Below are positions 25,960 to 32,945 of a stretch of DNA of 64,000 nt, in pieces. The position numbers and the translations under genes were made by a program. How positions within the stretch are numbered: position 1 is the stretch's first letter; each line of letters starts with the position of its first letter. The stretch spans positions 1 through 64,000 of the forward strand of contig NZ_QKVL01000033.1 of the NCBI RefSeq assembly GCF_003231275.1, in the 5' to 3' direction. Source of the DNA: Pseudomonas huaxiensis (GTDB taxonomy: Bacteria > Pseudomonadota > Gammaproteobacteria > Pseudomonadales > Pseudomonadaceae). The notes under the pieces are model-generated. The model ran no database searches, was not told the DNA's origin, and saw only the letters and a list, made by a program, of their open reading frames with translations.

Positions 25960-26928
25960 TCAGAGCGCTGCGTCGATTTTCTTCGCCGCCTCTTCGCTGA
26001 CCCACGCATGCCAGATTTCAGGATGTTCCTTGAGGAAGGCTTTCGCCAGTTTCGGCGACTCGATCCGCTCTTTGGTCATGCGCGCCAGATTCTGGTTCAG
26101 CAGGTCGATCGGCAGGTTGACCTTTTCCAGCACGGCGACCAGTTCCGGCGCCTGTTCGTGGAACGCCTTGGACAGGCCGACCTTGATGCTCACGGTCTTG
26201 TCGACGCCGGGTTTCTCGTCCAGTTTGACCAGGTCGACCTGGCCCATCAGCGGGGTTGGCGTCCAGTAGTAGAAGAGGATCGGCTCGCCACGCTTGTAGC
26301 TCGACAGCACCGCCGCATCCAGGGCCGGGCCGGTGCCCGGACGGAAATTGGTGTAGCTCGACTCAAGGCCGTAGTCCTTGAGCATTTCGCTGTTGTCCAG
26401 TTCGCAGGTCCAGCCCGCCGGGCAATTGTAGAAGCGGCCTTTGCCAGGCTCTTCCGGGTCTTTGAAGACCGACGCGTAGCGGCCCAGGTCAGCGATGGCC
26501 TTGAGGTCAGGCGCCTTGGCTTCGAGCTTGCGCTTGGCATCGCCCTCGATCACGTAGCGCGGCACGTACCAGCCTTCCACTGCACCTACCACCGGCGCGC
26601 CGACGCCGACTACCTTGCCGGCGGTCTCGGCCTTCTTCCAGACCTCGCTGCGGCCCACCCACTCTTCGGCGAACACCTGGATATCGTTGGTGCCCAGGGC
26701 GTTTTCCATGGTGATGGAGTTACCCGGCAAGCTGTCGGTTTCGCAGCCGTAGCCGTTCTTCAGCACGAACTGCATGACGTCGGTCAGCAGCATGCCGCTT
26801 TCCCAGTTCAGCCCGGCGAACTTCACCGGTTTGCCGGATTCGCACCAGCCCGCGGCCTGACTGCCCCCCGAGAGACTCAACAGGCCAAGGGCACACAGCG
26901 ACGCAAGCAGGGTCTTGTTGGTTTTCAT
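25960..26928 (-). CDS. hutX: Histidine-locus ABC transporter, periplasmic binding protein (HutX-like)
   Basis: The solute receptor, of the OpuAC/ProX family. It has a signal peptide (MKTNKTLLASLCALGLLSLS, cleavage near SQA|AGW), then GKPVKFAGLNWESGMLLTDV and a C-terminal domain with LAKAFLKEHPEIWHAW. Cysteines at CESG, GCETD and CPAGWTC suggest disulphides in the periplasm. Length 322 is normal. A GC-rich hairpin (27019-27045) separates it from hutU and could lower, rather than stop, read-through. Confidence 0.87.
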   Translation of the reverse strand: MKTNKTLLASLCALGLLSLSGGSQAAGWCESGKPVKFAGLNWESGMLLTDVMQFVLKNGYGCETDSLPGNSITMENALGTNDIQVFAEEWVGRSEVWKKAETAGKVVGVGAPVVGAVEGWYVPRYVIEGDAKRKLEAKAPDLKAIADLGRYASVFKDPEEPGKGRFYNCPAGWTCELDNSEMLKDYGLESSYTNFRPGTGPALDAAVLSSYKRGEPILFYYWTPTPLMGQVDLVKLDEKPGVDKTVSIKVGLSKAFHEQAPELVAVLEKVNLPIDLLNQNLARMTKERIESPKLAKAFLKEHPEIWHAWVSEEAAKKIDAAL

Positions 26929-27018
26929 TGCATGACGCTCCCAAACAGGAAAGTGGATATCGGCAGTTCAGCGGCCTTTCAGCCAGGCGTCCGGTCGTCC
27001 CTTCCATGAAACGCCGCG

Positions 27019-27045
27019 GCGGGGGCCACCGGTAGAGGCCCCCGC
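27019..27045 (-). other. GC-rich hairpin between hutU and the ABC genes
   Basis: Arms GCGGGGGCC and GGCCCCCGC, 9 bp and perfect, with a 9-nt loop but no clear U-tract on the minus strand. It may be an attenuator or RNA-stability element dividing hutU from the transporter genes in one transcript. Confidence 0.5.
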
Positions 27046-27053
27046 GACGCGGA

Positions 27054-28733
27054 TCAGCCGGTGATCATCGGCAGGTTCAGGCCCTGCTCTTTGGCACACT
27101 CGATAGCAATGTCATAACCGGCATCGGCATGACGCATCACGCCGGTGCCCGGGTCGTTGGTCAGTACGCGGGCGATACGCTCGGCGGCCTCGTCGGTACC
27201 GTCACAGACGATCACCATGCCCGAGTGCTGCGAGAAGCCCATGCCTACGCCACCACCGTGGTGCAGCGAAACCCAGGTCGCGCCGCTGGCGGTGTTCAGC
27301 AGGGCGTTGAGCAGCGGCCAGTCGGACACAGCGTCGGAACCGTCTTTCATCGACTCGGTTTCACGGTTCGGGCTCGATACCGAACCGGAGTCCAGGTGGT
27401 CGCGACCGATAACGATAGGCGCGGACAGCTCACCGCGACGGACCATTTCGTTGAACGCCAGGCCCAGCTTGGCGCGCTGGCCCAGGCCAACCCAGCAGAT
27501 ACGGGCCGGCAGACCCTGGAAGCTGATGCGCTCGCGCGCCATGTCCAGCCAGTTGTGAAGGTGGGCGTCGTCCGGGATCAGTTCCTTGACCTTGGCGTCG
27601 GTCTTGTAGATGTCTTCGGCGTTGCCCGACAGCGCGGCCCAGCGGAACGGCCCGATGCCGCGGCAGAACAGCGGACGGATGTAGGCCGGCACGAAGCCTG
27701 GGAAGTCGAAGGCATTGGCGACGCCCTCTTCCTTGGCCATCTGGCGGATGTTGTTACCGTAGTCGAAGGTCGGGATGCCCTGTTTCTGGAAGTCGAGCAT
27801 GGCCTGGACGTGCACGGCCATGGATTGCTTGGCGGCTTTGACCACCGCGGCCGGCTCGGTCCTGGCGCGGTCGCGGTACTCGTCCCAGCTCCAGCCGGCT
27901 GGCAGGTAGCCGTTGAGCGGGTCGTGGGCGCTGGTCTGGTCGGTGACCATGTCCGGGCGCACGCCGCGCTTGACCAGTTCCGGCAGAATTTCGGCGGCGT
28001 TGCCCAGCAGCGCGATGGAAATAGCCTTGCCTTCGGCGGTGTATTTGGCGATGCGCGCCAGGGCGTCATCCAGGTCGTTGGCCTGTTCGTCGACGTAGCG
28101 GCTGCTCAGGCGGAAGTCGATGCGGCTCTGCTGGCATTCGATGTTCAGCGAAGAGGCGCCGGCCAGGGTCGCGGCCAGTGGCTGGGCGCCGCCCATGCCG
28201 CCGAGGCCGGCGGTCAGTACCCACTTGCCCTTGAGGCTGCCGTTGTAGTGTTGGCGACCGGCTTCGACGAAGGTTTCGTAGGTGCCCTGAACGATGCCCT
28301 GGCTGCCGATGTAGATCCAGCTACCGGCGGTCATCTGGCCATACATGGCCAGGCCCTTGGCATCCAGTTCGTTGAAGTGTTCCCACGTGGCCCAGTGCGG
28401 CACCAGGTTGGAGTTGGCGATCAGCACACGCGGCGCGTTGGCGTGGGTCTTGAACACGCCGACCGGCTTGCCCGATTGCACCAGCAGGGTTTCGTCGTCA
28501 TTCAGGTTGGTCAGGCTCTCGACAATCTTGTCGTAGCACGCCCAGTTGCGTGCGGCGCGGCCGATGCCGCCGTACACCACCAGTTCCTTCGGGTTCTCCG
28601 CCACTTCCGGGTCGAGGTTGTTCATCAACATGCGCAGCGGCGCTTCGGTCAGCCAGCTTTTGGCGGTCAGCTTGTTGCCGCGGGGTGCACGGATTTCGAC
28701 ATCACGGAATTTGTTCAGGTTGTTGTCAGTCAC
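27054..28733 (-). CDS. hutU: Urocanate hydratase (urocanase)
   Basis: Adds water to urocanate to form imidazolonepropionate using tightly bound NAD, step 2 of histidine degradation. The 559-residue length is typical. Visible motifs are WTAGLGGMGGAQPLA-like VLTAGLGGMGGAQPL (NAD-binding), the catalytic-Cys motif FCRGIGPFRW, and GDLSAP-like IVIGRDHLDSGSVSSP. GTG 28733 (preceded by GAGGAG) gives the conserved start; an open frame extending upstream to 29015 crosses the promoter and is not coding. First gene of the catabolic operon; see the sigma-54 promoter and HutC site upstream. Confidence 0.96.
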   Translation of the reverse strand: MTDNNLNKFRDVEIRAPRGNKLTAKSWLTEAPLRMLMNNLDPEVAENPKELVVYGGIGRAARNWACYDKIVESLTNLNDDETLLVQSGKPVGVFKTHANAPRVLIANSNLVPHWATWEHFNELDAKGLAMYGQMTAGSWIYIGSQGIVQGTYETFVEAGRQHYNGSLKGKWVLTAGLGGMGGAQPLAATLAGASSLNIECQQSRIDFRLSSRYVDEQANDLDDALARIAKYTAEGKAISIALLGNAAEILPELVKRGVRPDMVTDQTSAHDPLNGYLPAGWSWDEYRDRARTEPAAVVKAAKQSMAVHVQAMLDFQKQGIPTFDYGNNIRQMAKEEGVANAFDFPGFVPAYIRPLFCRGIGPFRWAALSGNAEDIYKTDAKVKELIPDDAHLHNWLDMARERISFQGLPARICWVGLGQRAKLGLAFNEMVRRGELSAPIVIGRDHLDSGSVSSPNRETESMKDGSDAVSDWPLLNALLNTASGATWVSLHHGGGVGMGFSQHSGMVIVCDGTDEAAERIARVLTNDPGTGVMRHADAGYDIAIECAKEQGLNLPMITG

Positions 28734-28849
28734 GAAAGGGCTCCTCGAGCATCTATCCAATCCCAACCCAGGCAGTGGGCCAGCGGTGATAACCGTTTTA
28801 CGAACAGCGTGGAGGGGACGGCCTATCCACTCATACGCACACATCTTTA

Positions 28850-28863
28850 CTTGTACATACAAG
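28850..28863. promoter_or_regulatory. Probable HutC operator upstream of hutU
   Basis: CTTGTACATACAAG has perfect 6-bp arms (CTTGTA/TACAAG) around a 2-bp centre, matching the TGTA-N-TACA style of GntR/HutC sites. It covers the predicted start (about 28857) of the sigma-54 promoter next to it, so repressor binding would block initiation. Confidence 0.75.
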
Positions 28864-28866
28864 CAT

Positions 28867-28885
28867 ATGCAATTGAATTGCCAAG
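28867..28885 (-). promoter_or_regulatory. Sigma-54 promoter of the hutU operon
   Basis: On the minus strand the sequence reads CTTGGCAATTCAATTGCAT: TTGG at -24 and TTGC at -12 with GG and GC separated by exactly 10 nt. It lies 134 bp upstream of the hutU GTG. The rest of the 321-bp gap (28734-29054) holds the HutC operator and a ~165-bp upstream stretch where an activator (CbrB or NtrC by precedent) would bind; I see no clear activator motif. Confidence 0.75.
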
Positions 28886-29054
28886 TCCGCAAAACGCTTG
28901 ATGAAAAAATTCCCGCAGGGGCTTCAAACCCTTGTGGATCAAGGCGAGGAAATCTTGCAGATAAGGTTGGGAGACAGCGGAGGGTGGGGCGAGGACCAAG
29001 GCGGCATTGCGCCACCTTGGGGCATTCGGTAACAAAATGTGCGGGCGTGGTGCG

Positions 29055-29633
29055 TTACACGGAAACAGGAATGAGTTCGATCAGGCAGCAACGGCCGGTG
29101 ATATCCAGCTCGCGCAATTGCGTGTTGTCGTGCAGGTAAAGGCAGTCATACAGACCAAGGGTTTGCAGCGGATGGCCGCTGATGCCGACGTCCAGCGCGG
29201 ACTGGGCGCTGAACAGCAACACCGTGCTGGCCGAGCTGAACACCCGGCTGTAACCGCTGAACCACTGCAGGCGCGCATGGTAACGCTGCGGCGCGTAGAT
29301 GAGGTTGAAGTCACGGATCGGATCGCCCAGCAGGCGGCAACTGACCTGGCTTTCGCCGCTGAACACGTAGGCATCGAACGGCAGCAATGCGCGGCTCTGC
29401 TGGCCATCTACCTGCAGGACCATACCGTCGCCCTGCAACACGGTGATGATCCGCTGGTAGCCGGCAAAGCTGGAGAAACCACCGGACTCTTCGATATCGG
29501 CAATCGACAGGCGCCAGCCGAAACCGTCGAGGCCTTCGCCGGCATCGCGAGTGATTTCTTCGGTGCTGCCGCCGCCGTTCTTCCAGGGCATGCGCGGGTA
29601 GTCGGCGGCACGTAACAGGGTCAACTCGGTCAT
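29055..29633 (-). CDS. hutD: HutD family protein
   Basis: A 192-residue bicupin-like protein of the HutD family (Ves/HutD). It is conserved next to hutC in Pseudomonas; genetic work on the family suggests it limits Hut activity, but its ligand is unsettled. Motifs are RMPWKNGGGSTEEI near residue 14 and WRLSIADIEESGGFSSFAGYQR, which are diagnostic. ATG 29633 overlaps the hutC stop (ATGA), so it is translationally coupled to the repressor; a longer open frame upstream is inside hutC. Confidence 0.93.
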   Translation of the reverse strand: MTELTLLRAADYPRMPWKNGGGSTEEITRDAGEGLDGFGWRLSIADIEESGGFSSFAGYQRIITVLQGDGMVLQVDGQQSRALLPFDAYVFSGESQVSCRLLGDPIRDFNLIYAPQRYHARLQWFSGYSRVFSSASTVLLFSAQSALDVGISGHPLQTLGLYDCLYLHDNTQLRELDITGRCCLIELIPVSV

Positions 29634-30376
29634 TTGCTGAAGCGTCCTTCGAGGCGATGGCGGGAACCTGGGTGGATCAGGCGGGCGGCGGTCACCGGCT
29701 GGCGGCCGGACCAGGTGCGGCGGCGAATCAGCAGGCAGGGTTCGCCCTGCTCGATCTGCAGCAGCTTGCACTCGTCCGGCTCGGCAAGAATCGCCTCGAC
29801 CACATGCTCGCCCTCGGTCAGCGGCGCGACCTGGGACAGATAGGCGTAAGGCGTTTGCCGGGTGAAGTCCTGCTGGAGGTAGTCGGGGGCGATCTGCGCG
29901 TTGACGTAACGGTCTTCGATCTGCACCGGCACGCCGTTTTCGTAGTGCACGATCAGCGAATGGAACACCCGCTGGCCTTCGCGCATGTCCAGCGCCAGGG
30001 CGCGCTCGGAACCGGCGGCTTCTTCGGTCAGGGTCACCACGCGGCAGGTGTGCTGGTGGTCGCGGGCGGCGATTTCATCGGCGATGTTGTTCACGTCGAA
30101 CAGCGCCGAGCGGGTCTTGGGTTCGGCAACGAAGGTTCCGACGCCCTGCATGCGCACCAGCAGCCCTTCGGCGGTGAGTTCGCGCAGGGCACGGTTGATG
30201 GTCATGCGGCTGAAGCCCAGTTCACTGACCAGCTCGCTCTCCGACGGCACCCGGTGGTGCGGCGGCCAGGTGCCGTTCTCGATCTGCTGGACGATCATCT
30301 GTTTGACCCGGGCATACAGCGGCGCCGGCCCCTCGCCCATCTGGGCAACCAGCGTGGAGACAGGAGGTTTCGGCAC
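29630..30376 (-). CDS. hutC: Histidine utilisation repressor HutC (GntR family)
   Basis: Represses hut genes until urocanate binds. The 248-residue protein has an N-terminal winged helix (VKQMIVQQIENGTWPPHHRVPSE... FSRMTINRALRELTAEGLLVR) and a C-terminal UTRA effector domain ending QPVTAARLIHPGSRHRLEGRF. The start is GTG 30376. It is divergent from hutF, and the palindrome at 30442-30457 lies between, so autoregulation and co-control of hutF are likely. hutD follows with a 4-nt overlap. Confidence 0.95.
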   Translation of the reverse strand: MPKPPVSTLVAQMGEGPAPLYARVKQMIVQQIENGTWPPHHRVPSESELVSELGFSRMTINRALRELTAEGLLVRMQGVGTFVAEPKTRSALFDVNNIADEIAARDHQHTCRVVTLTEEAAGSERALALDMREGQRVFHSLIVHYENGVPVQIEDRYVNAQIAPDYLQQDFTRQTPYAYLSQVAPLTEGEHVVEAILAEPDECKLLQIEQGEPCLLIRRRTWSGRQPVTAARLIHPGSRHRLEGRFSK

Positions 30377-30441
30377 AGGAAAAGTCCTTGTTCTATTGAA
30401 TGAACGGTAGCTTGCCGGAGTTTACCCAGCAGGCAAACGTC

Positions 30442-30457
30442 TGTATATGTATATACA
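30442..30457. promoter_or_regulatory. Probable HutC operator between hutC and hutF
   Basis: TGTATATGTATATACA contains a perfect 10-bp palindrome (TGTATATACA, 30448-30457) and outer 7-bp arms. It lies 26 bp upstream of the hutF ATG. The type resembles the operator before hutU. Confidence 0.75.
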
Positions 30458-30483
30458 AATAAACAAAACGAGGTGTCGTGTCG

Positions 30484-31848
30484 ATGTCCGTCTTCTTTGC
30501 CGAACGCGCTCTGTTGCCCAGCGGCTGGGCTGAAAACGTCCGAATCGAGGTCGGCGCCGACGGTTTGCTGACCCGGGTACAAGCCAATGCCGAGGCCGAT
30601 GGCGCCGAAAAGCTGAACGGACCGCTGCTGCCAGGCATGCCCAACCTGCACTCCCACGCGTTCCAGCGCGCCATGGCCGGCCTTGCCGAAGTGGCGGGCA
30701 ATCCCAACGACAGCTTCTGGACCTGGCGCGAACTGATGTATCGGCTGGTCGGCAAGATCAGCCCCGAGCAGCTCGAAATCATCGCCCGCCAGCTCTATAT
30801 CGAGATGCTCAAGGCCGGCTACACCTCGGTCGCCGAATTCCATTACGTCCACCACGACCCGCAAGGCAGCGTCTACGCCGACCCGACCGAGCTGTCCCGA
30901 CGCATCAGCGCGGCAGCCCGGCAGAGCGGTATCGGCCTGACCCTGCTGCCGGTGCTCTACAGCCACTCGGGCTTCGGCGGGCAGGCGCCAAATGAGGGCC
31001 AGCGGCGGTTCATCAACAGCACCGAGCAGTACCTCGACCTGCAATCCCGGTTGAAACCGCTGCTGGCCGCCCAGCCCGCGCAAACGCTGGGGCTGTGCTT
31101 CCACTCACTACGCGCAGTGACGCCGGAGCAGATCGCCACGGTCATGGCGGCCAGCGACAACGCCTGTCCGGTGCACATCCATATCGCCGAACAAAAGAAG
31201 GAAGTCGACGACTGCCTGGCCTGGAGCGGACGCCGGCCGTTGCAGTGGCTATATGAAAACGTCGAGGTCGATCCACGCTGGTGCCTGGTCCACGCGACCC
31301 ATGCCGAGGCCGGCGAAGTCAGCCTCATGGCCCGCAGCGGCGCGGTGGCCGGCTTGTGCCTGACCACCGAGGCCAACCTTGGTGACGGTATCTTCCCGGC
31401 GGTGGATTTCCTCGCTGAAGGCGGACGCCTCGGCATCGGCTCTGACAGCCATGTGTCACTGAGCGTGGTGGAAGAACTGCGCTGGCTGGAATACGGCCAG
31501 CGCCTGCGCGACCAGCGGCGTAATCGCTTGTACGGCGCCAACCAGCCGATGGTCGGACGCACGCTGTTTGACGCGGCACTGAGCGGTGGCGCCCAGGCGC
31601 TGGGGCAACCAGTAGGTGAACTGGCGGTGGGCAAACGAGCGGACTGGATTGTGCTGGATGGGCTGGACCCGTATCTGGCGACGGCCAGTGACGACAACAT
31701 CCTCAACCGCTGGCTGTTCGCTGGCGGGGATCGTCAGGTGCGGGATGTGATGGTCAATGGCGCCTGGGTGGTACGGGAGGGTCGGCATGACGGGCAGGAA
31801 GACAGTGCGCGGGCGTTTGCCGGGGTATTGAGGGAATTGCTGGGTTGA
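30484..31848 (+). CDS. hutF: Formimidoylglutamate deiminase
   Basis: Converts N-formimino-L-glutamate to N-formyl-L-glutamate and ammonia, step 4 of the five-step route; HutG then finishes. It is an amidohydrolase of about 454 residues with LPGMPNLHSHAFQRAMAG (HxH-type metal site), PVHIHIAEQKKEVDDC, the HATHAE metal histidine segment and GIGSDSHVSLS (catalytic Asp). ATG 30484 is used; GTG 30478, closer to AGGTG, is an alternative adding two residues. Divergent from hutC across an operator. Confidence 0.95.
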   Translation: MSVFFAERALLPSGWAENVRIEVGADGLLTRVQANAEADGAEKLNGPLLPGMPNLHSHAFQRAMAGLAEVAGNPNDSFWTWRELMYRLVGKISPEQLEIIARQLYIEMLKAGYTSVAEFHYVHHDPQGSVYADPTELSRRISAAARQSGIGLTLLPVLYSHSGFGGQAPNEGQRRFINSTEQYLDLQSRLKPLLAAQPAQTLGLCFHSLRAVTPEQIATVMAASDNACPVHIHIAEQKKEVDDCLAWSGRRPLQWLYENVEVDPRWCLVHATHAEAGEVSLMARSGAVAGLCLTTEANLGDGIFPAVDFLAEGGRLGIGSDSHVSLSVVEELRWLEYGQRLRDQRRNRLYGANQPMVGRTLFDAALSGGAQALGQPVGELAVGKRADWIVLDGLDPYLATASDDNILNRWLFAGGDRQVRDVMVNGAWVVREGRHDGQEDSARAFAGVLRELLG

Positions 31849-31850
31849 AT

Positions 31851-31888
31851 TTCAGGGCCTCATCGCTGACAAGCGATGAGGCCCTGAA
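31851..31888. terminator. Perfect 17-bp hairpin between convergent hutF and lipocalin genes
   Basis: Arms at 31851-31867 and 31872-31888 pair over 17 bp around GACA, starting TTCAGGGCCTCATCGC. There is no long U-tract. The sequence resembles REP halves seen elsewhere (CAGGGCC...ATCGC), so it may be a REP derivative serving as a bidirectional transcript end. Confidence 0.65.
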
Positions 31889-31894
31889 GATTGA

Positions 31895-32470
31895 TCAAGG
31901 CTTACGCGCCATATCCCGATCCGAAACCCGCCAGATCAGCCGCGTCGTGTCATACCCCTGCTGCCGCGCCTTGGCCAGCAGGCTCTCCCGCTCCACCGCC
32001 GTCACGGTCGGTTTGCGCGACAGCAGCCACAGGTATTTGCGGTCCGGGTTGCCGACCAGCGCGGTCTGGTAGTCATCACCGATATACAGCACCCAGTAAT
32101 CACCTTTCGCCACACCCGGCAGCAGCCGCGAGAACCAGTTGTCGAATTCCACCCAGAGCTTGTCGGTCTTGCCCGGCACTTGCGGCGTGGCGCTGCCGCT
32201 GGCTTCCTGCCACTCGCCTTGCAGGGTCAGGCAACGATTGAGCACCCCGACACTGCCGTCCGCGCGCAGGTTGTAGTGCGCCTCGGACTGGGCGCAATCA
32301 CGCTGGAAATACATCGGCAAGCGCGCCAGTTCGAACCATTTGCCCTGGTAACGCTTGAGATCGACCTGCCCCACCGTCTTCGGCGGCAGCGGCCCGTCCG
32401 CCACCGACGTGGCGCAACCGCCCAGTGTCAGTGCCGCGCACAAGGCCAGCAGTGGATAGACGTGTTTCAT
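31895..32470 (-). CDS. blc: Outer-membrane lipocalin lipoprotein (Blc family)
   Basis: A bacterial lipocalin that binds lipids, probably lysophospholipids or fatty acids, at the outer membrane. It has a lipoprotein signal (LTLGGCATS, lipid Cys at residue 19), the lipocalin signature GKWFELARLPMYFQRDC, and later YWVLYIGDDYQTALVGNPDRKYLWLLSR with the TDY/R-type family motifs. Length 191 is normal. Its ATG overlaps the stop of the upstream small lipoprotein gene (ATGA). Confidence 0.92.
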   Translation of the reverse strand: MKHVYPLLALCAALTLGGCATSVADGPLPPKTVGQVDLKRYQGKWFELARLPMYFQRDCAQSEAHYNLRADGSVGVLNRCLTLQGEWQEASGSATPQVPGKTDKLWVEFDNWFSRLLPGVAKGDYWVLYIGDDYQTALVGNPDRKYLWLLSRKPTVTAVERESLLAKARQQGYDTTRLIWRVSDRDMARKP

Positions 32471-32721
32471 TTCAGACCCTGCCCCGCGTACATCAACACT
32501 TTGTCACCTGCGTACTGGACACTGATGAAGGTCTTTTCATCACCCCAGGTACAACTGGAAACACCCAACGCACCGGAACACTCGGTTGGACTCCCCAGCA
32601 GGGCTTCGACCTGGGCCTTGTCCATACCGGTTTTGAGTTTGGAATAGTTTTCCTGGTTGAGTTTGCTGCACGCAGCCAGCAACACGCACAAGGACAACAA
32701 GGCGAGGGAACGCAACGACAT
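32467..32721 (-). CDS. Small lipoprotein, SmpA/BLIP-like fold (DUF3862-like)
   Basis: An 84-residue lipoprotein: signal LLSLCVLLAACSKLN with lipobox LAAC (Cys18), then NYSKLKTGMDKAQVEALLGSP, the helix-turn pattern of SmpA/OmlA-like and DUF3862 proteins, and a cysteine pair (ECSG, SSCTW). Function unknown. It is translationally coupled to the lipocalin and probably acts in the envelope. Confidence 0.82.
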   Translation of the reverse strand: MSLRSLALLSLCVLLAACSKLNQENYSKLKTGMDKAQVEALLGSPTECSGALGVSSCTWGDEKTFISVQYAGDKVLMYAGQGLK

Positions 32722-32945
32722 GAAGGGTGCTCCTGAAAATAAAGGCGACAGGACTACAGCCTGTCGAGAGCTTAGAAGGAAAAACCCCGTTCCGGTTCCC
32801 GAAGCGTCCTGCTTTCAGATCAGCGTAATCCTTTGCCATTGGTCGAATGATTGCGGAACCGATTAATCTTTTTCCTACACCTGACGACACAACAGACGCT
32901 GCGGCGGATCGCCGCGCCCCCTTCGTAGATTGCCGTGACCTTGCG

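Noticed and set aside
28734..29015. In-frame extension of hutU to 29015
   Set aside because: It would cross the sigma-54 promoter and HutC operator; GTG 28733 has GAGGAG and gives the usual urocanase start.
29029..29058. GTAAC...GTTAC inverted repeat as a CbrB activator site for hutU
   Set aside because: The half-sites are in the opposite orientation to the TGTTAC...GTAACA arrangement I recall, and one half is the hutD stop region; likely chance.
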